Below are positions 1 to 9,314 of a DNA stretch of 23,953 nucleotides, one piece after another (the first letter of the stretch is position 1; each line of letters starts with the position of its first letter). This DNA comes from Immersiella caudata. Its lineage: Eukaryota; Ascomycota; Sordariomycetes; Sordariales; Lasiosphaeriaceae. The stretch lies in contig JAULSU010000010.1 in the NCBI GenBank assembly GCA_030512335.1, positions 1 through 23,953 on the forward strand. Direction: 5' to 3'. The notes beneath the pieces were generated by a model, which worked only from the letters and a program-made list of their open reading frames with translations, did no database searches and was not told the DNA's origin. Made by a program: the position numbers and the translations under genes.

Positions 1-50
1 GGACACTGCCTCCAGACCGCCTTAGTAAGTCTGACTCCTATTTCATCATC

Positions 51-323
51 TCACAATGCCGGAGGTTGCATCGAAGACGGTCGAAACGGTCCAACCCCCC
101 TATATTCCGCCGTCCTCAATAGCTCTTCTCGTTCCCTCTCCTTGGTTGCCCTTCTTCGTTTTCGTCTCTTGTAAAGCCAGACCGCCGCGAATGCACTAGA
201 TACGAGGATGATGCCGACTGCGATTGCGATTGCTGCGGTCTCGCCGTTCGATAGTGGGTGTGCAGACACAACCCCAACACCAGCGTAGACTGCCGCGCGA
301 GGTCGAAGGGCGAAAGGTGCCAT
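51..323 (-). CDS. possible small single-pass membrane protein, 90 aa
   Basis: I do not recognise a family. The open frame starts with ATG and encodes 90 residues. A short N-terminal part is followed by a hydrophobic segment at about residues 28-49 (AIAIAVGIILVSSAFAAVWL) and then a strongly basic stop-transfer stretch (YKRRKRRR). The charge pattern predicts one membrane span with the basic tail in the cytosol. The C-terminal tail is short and contains RTAEYRGVG. Fungal proteins with a single span followed by a basic cytosolic tail are common, and this could also be the last exon of a larger surface protein whose upstream exon I cannot find between 324 and 735. Nothing shows expression, so the call rests on composition only. 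Confidence 0.4.
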   Translation of the reverse strand: MAPFALRPRAAVYAGVGVVSAHPLSNGETAAIAIAVGIILVSSAFAAVWLYKRRKRRRATKEREREELLRTAEYRGVGPFRPSSMQPPAL

Positions 324-851
324 TTCAGTGTCGCTTTACGCGGGTGGACGGGAGTCGCAGTTTGGTTATTTCACCAAGCCGTGTCTCAGAACGTTGCTCT
401 TTTTAGATTTCAGTTCGTCAATAGTCGACTCTTGATTGCGGATTTCATCTCTCTCGAGCAGGAAGCGAAGACGACCACCACAGTGATGAAAAGAAGGCAA
501 AATTTGACGTCCCAGAAGGAGTTGCTTGGTTTTGACGAAGCTGGCTATTATTTGTACGCAGGCCACGCTGCGAGATCTTGGAAGGGGAAGGAATGTCCCA
601 TTGGGGCAGTGCAGTGATTTCGAATCCTTCCTCCTGTTAAGGAGCCGCCCCTGATAGGACGGGAGGGATGCATCGAGCTGACAATCTGACTGTTAAACTA
701 ATGTCGGATCCCTTACGGCCGACTTGGCAGAGAGCTCAAGTTTCGGTCCCGGGAGAAGCACAATGAATATAGGTACCAAGCATGCTGTAGAGAATGATAA
801 CTAATGATATCCGTTGTATATTGCTACCGCTGTATTTGATGGTCCGTATCC
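324..851. other. intergenic, no recognisable gene
   Basis: Only short frames without domain-like composition occur on either strand. The right end would be the 3' flank of the methyltransferase relic. I see no tRNA, repeat or clear promoter motif. Confidence 0.5.
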
Positions 852-1893
852 TCACTCGGGCTTCTTGGCATGGAATGCATAATACGGAAAGTACGAGTGA
901 ACCTTGATATCCTTGATCCTTTTTCACACCCGCAAGAACGCCTCCATTTCCTCCATCGTTCATCCGAAACCTCTCTCCTCTGTTAGACGCGTGATAAGTG
1001 CCAGGCTGAACCGTTGAAGGCCACTGAGAAAGCTCTCCTGGTTCCAGATGCTTTGGATCCTCGGGCCATCGGTTCAAAGGCCACTTCAGCGAAATCTTGA
1101 ACAAATCCACAAAACCGGCCTCCTCGAACTGAGCTCCGTACGAAGAGGCGGGGTTGATACCCCGCTCGATCTTGACCATACCTTCTAGCAGGAGGCTGGA
1201 TCACCTTAACAACGGGCTTTCGGCAGTAAGGATGCCATTATCGGAGAGCGCAGGATAGGTCATGTCGTGGATTTCAAGAAATCCGCCGGGAGATTGTCGT
1301 AGCATTGCTTGAAAAACTTGGGAAACGAGGTGATTGATCTCGTCAAGTGGCGAGCCGTGATGAAGTTGAATGGCCTGGTGTACGTCCACGGATCTTCAAG
1401 GTCATCGATGATGAACTCAACATTCTGCGGGATGCTAGAGAAGCATGTTAGCTTGGACAGGACTGACTTGGTGCCTTCTGATGACGTACAACGGGGGCTG
1501 GGTTGGGCTGAGGTCGACACCGACGACATGGGTGTCCGGATGGTCATTGGCAAAGTCAATGGACCATATACCGGTGCCACACCCGGCATCGAGCACACGG
1601 TCTAGCTTCTTGAGGAGTGTGGCTGCGTGTAGTCGCCCGTCAAGAGTCAGGGAAATGATGCGGTGTTGGAAATTGAGACGGTCGTTTTCCGTCTGGGGGT
1701 CAAAGGTCAGCAGCAGGCATTTGTGCGACTCTGGTGAGGGGGCGGTACCTCATCGTTGAGAATCACATAGGTTGCGAACACCCATGCCACCTAACTTAAG
1801 CAGAGGAGCGTAGAGGCTATGCCCGACTTACCCCCACCTTTGTATGCGTGATACGTACGACCATGCTCCTCTCGGTATCTGTAGATGCCTTAC
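852..1893 (-). pseudogene. LaeA-like SAM-dependent methyltransferase, decayed
   Basis: This is a relic of a fungal TAM/LaeA-like class I methyltransferase. Reading minus, the order is a YRYREEHGRTYHAY block, an intron-like gap, YVILNDE, an intron (1693-1748, GTACCG donor, CTGAC branch, CAG acceptor), the SAM-binding motif I DAGCGTGIWSIDFA with HVVGVDLSPTQP, an intron (1435-1489, GTACGT, GCTAAC, TAG), then IPQNVEFIIDDLEDPWTY, a Pro-Gly-Gly-Phe-Leu-Glu-Ile-His-Asp block and a C-terminal SYFPYYAFHAKKPE. The frame is broken by a single-base loss near 1288-1291 (C run) and a further shift near 1022. There are in-frame TGA codons at 1201-1203, 960-962 and 924-926. Two fall where Trp is expected and one fits CGA to TGA, so all are transitions. 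Family members methylate small molecules or act near secondary-metabolite regulators; the substrate here is unknown. The 5' end is uncertain, and an ATG near 2040 is a possible older start. Confidence 0.82.
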
Positions 1894-2430
1894 CGCAGAG
1901 AGGTCATATCATTGTCTACTTCTCCATCGCGCACAGTCTATCCCTCCGTGTCAGCTTGTTTCAAAGGGGGCGAAATATCACAGGTCCCGCGCGTCATCAA
2001 CGAGGGCGGCCGCACTGGTCAGCTCCAATGGGAGCGCCATGACCATAAGGTCCTGGGGGGTCTTCAAGCTCGAAGGTCGGGATGTAATTCGTGTTCAGAA
2101 CGACCCCGTGGAACTTCAAAGAAAAATCTTGGAGGAGGGAGAGGACAATTGCCTTGGAGGAAAAGCTTGAGGTGGGAAGCGTGCGGGCAAGTCCCCTGAT
2201 GTTGAACCGACAGACACGCGGAGGTTGGAATGGGTTCTGCACGCCCTCTATAAGCCATGCTGTGGAGGGTGGAAAGTCTTGCGCGTAGCCAAGGAAAAAC
2301 ACTCTCGGTGTATGAAGCGGATGTTTGCGGGGTCCCTCCCCGATGCAGACATGGGACAAGTGCAGGTAAACGCAGTTTCTTCATTGGCTATTGCTGTCTT
2401 GCTTGCGGCTCTTAGTACCCAACTTGAACC
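1894..2430. other. intergenic or unrecognised remnant
   Basis: A minus-strand frame (1997-2359, 120 codons) lies here, but I could not match it to any family. It may be a fragment of a lost gene, the missing 5' part of the methyltransferase, or chance. No other feature is visible. Confidence 0.35.
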
Positions 2431-3235
2431 TCACCGCCCACACATCCTCGTGGCGCAAACCGTGACCTCATGAATGTATCGAATCAGCCCTCCCACGACA
2501 TAAAACATGTTGGAGCTCGGCGTCGTGCCATTTCCACCCTTGCTCGCCTCCAGCCATGGGAAATCGTTCAAGATGCCCACCGTTCCCATTTCCACATCAA
2601 CTACGTACCTCCTGTTTCCAACCTTCAGGGGCTGCGGGAATGCCGGCATCCGGCAGGTATTGGCCGCCGGATCTCTGTTTCCAGTGTACATGCCTCCCTC
2701 GAGCCTAGCGCAAGGCGTACCTAGCGGGACGGGCATGGTGGAATTGCCCCACTGATTCAGGTACGTGTCGCCCGCCGCCTGGATGACCTCGCGTTTGTCC
2801 TGCTTGTCGAGCGGGATCGGATCCCACTTCTCTTGCAGGGCCCAATTCAGGTGGCCCTTGGCGTCGAAGATCCAATCGCCATCGTCAGAAACGACAGAGT
2901 CAATGGTGGTGATCTTTTCGTCGGTCACTCGAATGATGGTGTGGACCACATAGGGGTGAGGAGCTGAGGCCGAGTTGAATTCGGTGTAAGTCGAGCAGGT
3001 GACTGTGTCATAGACGGAGCGATGAAAGTCGATAGGGAGTGCCTTAGTAAGAATGCCCGAGGTGATGTTCAGGGTATGTCATTCTCGATGTACTTGAGAG
3101 ACGCAGCGAGCGGAAGAGAAGAGGGAGTGCCAGCGGTTTGAGACTTGATGTAGGCGGCCGCGATTTCCTGAAGGATCGGTCGCGTGCAATGGGCCGTGGC
3201 GGTTGAGGCCAGGGCAAGTGTCAACAGGGAGGCAT
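2431..3235 (-). pseudogene. DUF8021 secreted protein, two frameshifts
   Basis: The 2431-2949 part is a continuous frame with the hallmarks of the fungal DUF8021 domain: a VHTIIRVTDEKITTIDSVVS strand, GDWIFDAKGHLNW, a Trp-Asp-Pro-Ile-Pro segment, PCARLEGGMYTGN, RRYVVDVEMGTVGI and a terminal GLIRYIHEVTVC. Upstream, 2950-3070 continues in the same frame (SVYDTVTCSTYTEFNSAS). The N-terminal part lies in a different frame: a secretory signal (SLLTLALASTATAHC) then RPILQEIAAAYIKSQTAG. The frames are offset by one base near 3074-3078 (CCC, CCCC expected). The likely ATG at 3233-3235, in a good CAACA context, is also one base out of frame with the signal peptide. Both look like single C losses. DUF8021 proteins are secreted and their function is unknown. 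This is either a recent pseudogene or an intact gene with two sequence errors. Confidence 0.78.
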
Positions 3236-3732
3236 TGTTGCGATTGGGGTCCTGATGAAGATGCCGATATGTCAGAAATCCGACTCACAGTCGAAATCCT
3301 ACGAGATCATCAAGCACTCCCCTTCCCAAGTCCTTTTGTATCCGGGATCAAAAGAGGGGATAGAATTTCCCGACCGCGACCGGCTTTGGGCTATTTTCAC
3401 GGGCTTATCCGCGAGCACGGTACTTGCAAAGCTGAGGGGCCGCGGCCATGACCGCAGGCCGGCACCCGATGCCCGATTTAGCCGTGGGGGTTGAGATTAT
3501 CGGACGCAGGTACGCGGGCTTGGCGATGACATTCTGAATTGCCTAAGCATCTGAAAGCTATTGACAGCGGCTGAAGAGTCTCGGAGTCCAGATGAATGGT
3601 CCAACGGGCACTGAGCGGCCGGGCAGCTCAGGACGACGAAGTTATGACTGCAGCAACCGCCCAAGACCTGCAGGTACGAGTCCGAATTGCTTGTCCATCT
3701 TGAACGCGAACAGCTTGAACGAAAAAGGATGA
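3236..3732. other. intergenic, no recognisable gene
   Basis: This stretch lies between the 5' end of the DUF8021 gene and the 3' end of the protease relic. Short frames on the plus strand have no domain-like content. It presumably holds the DUF8021 promoter, but no clear TATA element stands out. Confidence 0.5.
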
Positions 3733-5077
3733 CTAAGAAGTCAACACCTTGCTCGCAAAACCTACTCTCTTCCCAAAATCAAAGACGACAAATTGTGCCT
3801 TGAGCAGGACATCCCCAAAATGGCAAACGGGATGCTCTCCGGCCTTTGCATTCCCCCAAAGCAGCGAGTCCGTTCATCCTGCTGTACACCATGTAGCTCC
3901 GGCACCGTCCCGCGGTTAGCCATCCCGCAACCAGAAGATCCAGTCCGGCAGTCTCGCATCGCATAGAAACACCCACCCAGACCAGTCAACATCGATCCGC
4001 TGCCTTCTACGAGCCCATAGTACGTCTTCACGACATTCCTCGGCACAAGCAGCAAACTCGTACCTGTATCCGCAATCGCCGCAAAGCCTTCGCTCTTCCC
4101 CTGAGTTTCGTTTCCGGCCTGCACACCATCCATCATGAACCGCCAAATCGCATCCCTCGGTGTCACATCGGCATACCCCATTCTTCCCAAGCGCGCCCCC
4201 CGATCGACGTATCCAAACCGTACCTGCCAGGTCTCCCCTTCTTCAGTTCCACTGTGAACACCTCCTGGGCGAACTCGTGGCGCACACTGTCCATAAATGT
4301 CAGGGCCTTCCCAGGTCGTACGCTGCTCCCGTGGCAGAAAGCCAAGTCCGAGGATGCCTGGGCATGCGGCATCCCATGTGAACGCGCGCGAGATGCGTGA
4401 GGCCGACTGCACGGTTTTGTATCGGGAAGTGACGGCGCCGAGTGAGACGGTTGTCGCGGAAGACGGTACCCGAAGCGGTGGAGCCATCGCCGTAGTGGAT
4501 GGGCCAGGTGTGGTTCTGGACGAGGGAGGAAGTGCTGCTGTTTTGGGGAGTGTTGTATCTGTGGTTCGTGAGGAGGTAACGGGGCGTGAGGGCGGAGACG
4601 ACCCATCCGAAAGCAAGAGTAGCAAACAGGAATTGCATAGGACGAGTAAGGGAGGCACTTGCAGGTCAGCGGAACCAGTGTTGATGGCGAGGTTCAAGGT
4701 TTGCGGCGGAGTGCCGATTTGCACAGGGGAGAGATACTCGAAGTCGTTTCGTTCCGGGATTGCCTCGACAACCCCGGTCACGGGGTTGTCGAGGTTACGG
4801 GATGTAGAAGGGGATTGTGCTCAGCTGCGAAGCAGATAGAGGGGTTCAGGGAATCTCTATACTTGGCGTAGGCTTCCACCAAGGCTTTGAACCGGTTCAT
4901 GTTGGGGGCATTCTGGCTGACATTTTGGAACTGAGGGTGTCAGAATTTGAGTGATGGTGAAACTCCTTCGGGCCGCTGGTTTGGCGGTCAAGGGCCAAGG
5001 TCTCAATAAGGGCCCAAAAGCTGCTGTACGACGGACGGGGACTTTGACGAGTGGGGATGGAGCGAGGAAACCGAGTC
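3733..5077 (-). pseudogene. secreted pepsin-type (A1) aspartic protease, heavily broken
   Basis: The A1 protease layout of aspergillopepsin-like enzymes is readable. Reading minus, there is a hydrophobic signal-like FWALIETLAL near 5030, a propeptide start (ARRSFTITQI), a QNVSQNAPNMNRFKALVEAY propeptide block, EYLSPVQIGTPPQTLNL, the first active-site loop, a WPIHYGDGSTASGTVFRDN flap, an ILGLGF block, FGYVDRG, the second active-site loop (AIADTGTSLLLVP), CFGGMQ and a C-terminal DVLLKAQFVVFDFGKRVGF ending at 3733. The first catalytic loop reads NTGS instead of DTGS (codon 4680-4682). The intron usually found just after that loop has no usable AG acceptor near 4626. Frame changes are needed near 4780, 4450, 4320, 4216, 3970 and 3805, mostly single bases in short homopolymers. 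The Asp to Asn change alone should abolish catalysis. The start is uncertain. Confidence 0.8.
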
Positions 5078-5534
5078 ATGGGGCGCCATTTTCGAGGCGC
5101 TGAGGACGCGACGTGAGTCCAAAACCCTCGAGTTGGAGACGATCTCGAGCCCGCCTCAGACTCCACAGATGGTGGGGGAGAAGGGGAGGGGGCTGGAATA
5201 AGAGGTCTGGAGGGTCAACGGGGACTGCTGTGGGAAGGGTGATGTTGCCATTGGTTGAAGACCGGGAAGTCGAGATTGTAGTTTGGTTGGGGCTAGTCCA
5301 GCTTGTCTCTTGATTTGGGGGATAAGGTGCTCCTGGTGCTGAGGAACAATAACAACAGTGGGGGTTGCTTCCTCTAGTTGGTCTCGCCTCTTACGCACCA
5401 GCTCGAGTATGAGCGTTCCTGGGCCTGCCAGAAACATAGTCGATGCCCATAGGAACGACAAAAAAGGAAAGACGAGGTATGCATGTTGAAGGTGATTGAT
5501 GATGGGAAGTTTAGCCAAGGACTGCAAATCTCAA
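5078..5534. other. intergenic, unassigned minus-strand frame
   Basis: A minus-strand frame (5156-5527, 123 codons) has one hydrophobic stretch (LVFPFLSFLWASTMFLAG) followed by a basic, Pro/Gln-rich tail. I do not recognise it. It abuts the poly-C tract, so an upstream exon could have been lost there. It could equally be protease promoter sequence. Confidence 0.3.
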
Positions 5535-5868
<334 letters not shown>

Positions 5869-5907
5869 TTCCCAGCTGCCCCCCACACCCCCCGACCCCC
5901 CCCCCCA

Positions 5908-6129
5908 ATTTCTTTTCACATCGCGGTCGTTGTGCTGGCCAGCCACAGTGGTTTATTGATAGGAAGAAGGGATACGTCTGTCCTGCGGTGGTCTGGAATG
6001 CAGAAAGAGGCGCGCTTTCCTCCTGATTCACGACCAAAGGGAGAGAAACATCCTAAAGACGACCACGCGTCGGTTGCTGTCTAAGGCACTGTGGAGCCAT
6101 GACACTGCCAGTCACCGATTCTTGGCATA
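5908..6129. other. intergenic, no recognisable gene
   Basis: Unique-looking sequence between the poly-C tract and the MITE. No coding or RNA feature was seen. Confidence 0.5.
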
Positions 6130-6318
6130 CAGTCAGATGCCCTGTAAATGCAAGCCCCCTTTCGCGTAAACTGCCGAGTTTGTGCAACCCTCCGGCCTGT
6201 CTGAATTCCCGATTTGAGTGCAAGGGGCACCCAGTTTCTGCAAATCCTCCACTTTGTCCTAGTATGCGCAGCGCAAAGTGCGTGTCTGGAATGCTTGCAT
6301 ATACAGGGCACCTGACTG
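6130..6318. mobile_element. MITE, Tc1/mariner-like, 189 bp with TA target site
   Basis: Terminal inverted repeats of 26 bp (6130-6155 and 6293-6318) differ at only two positions. The left one begins CAGTCAGATGCCCTGTAAAT and the right one, reverse-complemented, begins CAGTCAGGTGCCCTGTATAT. The element is bordered by TA on both sides (6128-6129 and 6319-6320), as expected for Tc1/mariner/pogo-type insertion. The flanks GCA-TA and TA-TGC suggest insertion into a palindromic GCATATGC target. The interior has no transposase and holds an imperfect direct repeat (6175-6193 and 6231-6250). It lies about 80 bp beyond the stop of the nucleoside hydrolase. The family assignment is inferred from the TA duplication and repeat ends; no autonomous partner is in the window. 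Confidence 0.8.
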
Positions 6319-6396
6319 TATGCGACTCTTTGATGGGTTTCGGAAGAATGCGATGCGAAGGTAAGTTCCCGTCCATGGCCTCAGGCTGGCGTGACG

Positions 6397-7568
6397 CTAC
6401 AGTTCTTCATGCCAGAGATGACCCTCGCAAGAGGGCGCCGAGCTGCCCCCGCCAGCCCCTTTTATCCCTGAGAGTGAGCCTTTTAGCAGCAGCCGGTCGA
6501 TCCCGGCAGCCGCAGTCTTGTTGTCGACCTTCAGTCGCAGGAATTTCTGTTCCGTGACTGACTCGTCCCACACCCACGCATTGGACCCATCTGGCCCAAC
6601 ATAATTGTACCCGTACTCGTTCCCAAACTCGAAGAAACCCTCCTAGGCCGTGAATACCATACAACACGGCCAGCATGTCCCACGACGGACGGGGTTTGAA
6701 GTACGAATAGTAGATGTAGGCTTGCCGGACAATGTCGGTCGCAGGCCCTTCTCGCATGAGCCGGCCTCCTGAGAAAACATCACGGCCGGCCTCGTCTCCC
6801 AGAAACACAACGCGGCCTTCCCATGTGTTGATAGCGTGGGCCGTCTGACTTGGACTTGACCCGAAAAAGTTCCACTCCCTGCCCGACGGATATGCACCGC
6901 CCATGACAACCAACTCCGCGACTTTTTGCGAAACGAGCTCTCGCCCGGTATGGTGTGAGTAACCATCTCCAGTGGAATTCAGCAGGGCGGATAGCTGTAG
7001 AGAAAAAGTCAGATCAGGGCATCATGCGAGATAATTTCAGGGGGTTGGCGCACGTTGTCCAGAAATCCGATCGACACAATCGTCACACTCGCATCTTCGG
7101 TCTCCGCCAGGACTTTCCGATACAGCTTGACGGGATCCCAGGCATCTTCGGCATGTCCCCAAGGGATACTGCCGCCGGAGAAATGGTATGCGATCTTGCT
7201 TGTGTACTCGCCGAGCTCAAAGCTCCAGTCGTCAAAGAAGGTAGTGTTTGTCAAAGGTCGAATGGTCCCAATAGGCACCTGCGGGCTTCCATAATGTGAT
7301 AATATGGCTGAAACGGCCATGGCGGAGAATGTCGAGGGGTAGTTGATGTTGACGGCGAGAAGATTTGCACTTGAGGATGTGGCGGCGAGCATGAGCGCTC
7401 CGGTGTCGCTGAGACTCGTCAGCAAAACTCTCTCTGCACAATTCAAACGAGCCGACGCGCGTACTCGACGTCGCTGAAAATGTCGGTGTCTATGATGATA
7501 TTTTTCCGATGGCCAAGACATAGTATGGCTTCCAACAGCAGTATAGTGGCAGAGCCGGAGAGCTTCAT
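6397..7568 (-). CDS. inosine-uridine nucleoside hydrolase-like protein, one frameshift
   Basis: The product belongs to the inosine/uridine-preferring nucleoside hydrolase superfamily, which cleaves ribonucleosides to base and ribose. ATG at 7566-7568 begins a short hydrophobic leader (SGSATILLLEAILCLG), followed by the Asp-rich metal/ribose-binding motif IIIDTDIFSDVDD, which spans an intron (7409-7464, GTACGC donor, GCTGAC branch, CAG acceptor). Next come LLAVNINYPS, IPWGHAEDAWDP, VTIVSIGFLDN, a second intron (6995-7053, GTGCGC, CTGAC, CTACAG), ELVVMGGAYPSGREWNFFGS, a substrate-side FLGDEAGRDV and SYFKPRPSWD. Near 6636-6641 one extra base shifts the frame; beyond it the C-terminus continues as NEYGYNYVGPDGSNAWVWDE and ends at TAG 6397-6399. 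The leader suggests secretion or a membrane-associated form. The single indel may be a sequence error or a late pseudogene lesion. Sure of family, unsure of function in vivo. Confidence 0.82.
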
Positions 7569-8037
7569 GTTGCTGCAATTGACGAGGGACGAGCTGCATC
7601 AATTCCAGGCGAAACGCAAGATAGCCAAGTTCGGTTGAGGTATGGGGGAGATTTGGGGAACCACCTAGCACCGGCACCCGGCACCCGTTGTGGTTGGGAA
7701 AGACTTGGCCTGCAGCTAGGCACCTGGCCGAGTCCCTCCAGTTGGTCGGAAGGAACCGCAGCCTGCACCTGACACTTCGAATTCAGTAGGCCCAGGAAAA
7801 CCACCCTATTCTTTTCGGGGGTCACACCGTTGCCGAAACGACGACATTGTAAACTGCCTTCCGAATGCACTTGTTCGTTTCAGGACATCCTCTGCGTGCA
7901 TCTGAATGGCATCGCTTGGTGAAAAGTCTTTGTCATCTCTCAAAGAGGCCCCGAAACGAAAGTACGAGCACCTGCTAGACTAAAATTATCGCCTGATACT
8001 GTTAACTGAATATTAATGGGAGCCCAGTGGTCTGTAG
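7569..8037. other. intergenic, no recognisable gene
   Basis: This is the upstream region of the nucleoside hydrolase and the 3' flank of the next minus-strand gene. Short frames are featureless and no clear promoter element stands out. Confidence 0.5.
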
Positions 8038-9314
8038 CTATCCTTCGGCCTCAGTCACCACCGCCAGTTCCACGCTGGCTGGTCGCCCACGAACCGTACT
8101 CGATCGCTCCGACTTAGATTCCGATGTTCGCATCCTTGATGCCCAAGAAAGCTCGGTATCCTCAGTGCCGCCCCTGTGCCTCCTCGCATGCCCGATCGTG
8201 TCAACACCCTGACCCTCTTCCTTTGTTGTCTGATCCGATTCCACAGACCATAACCTAGGAAACCACCTAGAAAGAACCGGGTTGATAGTAGTAAGACAAG
8301 CGCAAATGACGGTAATGTGCACCTCGGCCATGGTCCAACACGCTTTGATGACAGTCCCGCGATCGGTAGGCCCGTCGAGGCCGTGGATGAATTGGAGCGT
8401 GCGGACTAAGAGATGATGCAAACTCTGGAGTGAAGTCGTCAATCCTCCATTCCCAGACCACTGTGGAACGCTCGGTTCAGAACTTACAGAAACGCCAACA
8501 CAAAGACCCCACCAAGTGCTATCTGCTGTCTCTTCGGAATCCTCACCTTCCTCAACACGGTCAATGGCAGCATGAAGATCAGAAAGTCAGTCACAATGTT
8601 GATGCCTGCGTGGCTCCAATACACGTCGAACGTGTGACAGTAGGTGCTGCCGTATTTGTACTTGGTGCGGTCCCAGAAGGCCTCAAGAGGTACACACACG
8701 GTGAAGAGTGAGGCGATGATCCACATGTGGGTGAGAATGACGATGACGAGCAGCGCTTTCGTAGCGACGGTTACGTAGGAATATCGAAGGGCGCGGAGGT
8801 AGAGGCAGAGGATCGAGATTTTTGACCGAGGTGAGCGCAACGGCGTAGATGATGTTCATGGACCATGCTAGCTGGCACAGGTTAGGGAGGGGCGTGACTG
8901 CTGGCGAGCGGGAATGAGGGCCTACCTTGAGAAAGATTGTCAAGGTTCCTGGTGACAGCTTGGAGAGCGTACGGCCGAGCCCGGTTTGCAGCTCTTGTCG
9001 GTCGTGTTAATTGCAAGAGGGACTGTGCAGACGTGGAAGTCACTTACGGGCGAGGTTTCCCGCCGAGAAAACGGTTTGCACAGAACTGCGAGCATGTCAG
9101 ATTTGTCCTGTTGTCAGTGGACGGGTGACATACCCATCCCAGGAGGAGAAAACCAATCCTCCAGTGCGAAAATGCGAAGAATAACCGCCCTCGACCAGAC
9201 CCTCAAGCCCGCGGTAAACGTCGATAAAAGAATGGTCAGGACGGCGACAGCGATAATTGGCTGGCCAAAAAAGACGTTGGGGTCGCCCACGGGCTCGGGC
9301 GCTGGGTGGGTCAT
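8038..9314 (-). pseudogene. PTH11-like (rhodopsin-domain) membrane receptor, three frameshifts
   Basis: A multi-span fungal integral membrane protein of the PTH11/SAT4-type rhodopsin domain family. ATG at 9312-9314 leads into a first span (PIIAVAVLTILLSTFTAGLR) and FALEDWF. Four introns are readable: 9086-9133 (GTATGT), 8994-9047 (GTAAGT), 8872-8925 (GTAGGC, CTAAC) and 8425-8487 (GTAAGT). Later conserved blocks are LQTGLGRTL, WSMNIIYAVALTSVKISIL, CVPLEAFWD, AGINIVTDFLIFMLPL, RTLQFIHGLDGPTD and a Ser/Thr-rich tail. Frame breaks occur at about 9148-9152 (T4, T5 expected), 8819-8823 (A5, A4 expected) and 8408-8413 (T run one short). All are single-base homopolymer changes. Family members sense surface or nutrient cues; the ligand here is unknown. 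It may be an intact gene with sequence errors. Confidence 0.75.

Noticed and set aside
1997..2359. Minus-strand frame of 120 codons considered as a cytochrome P450 C-terminal remnant
   Set aside because: The heme-binding Cys motif is absent and similarity was only in spacing of hydrophobic residues; left unassigned.
4300..4638. Apparent signal peptide start inside the protease locus (Met near 4638)
   Set aside because: It falls at the position of the intron after the first catalytic loop, and the frame then continues into the protease flap; it is intron sequence, not a new gene start.
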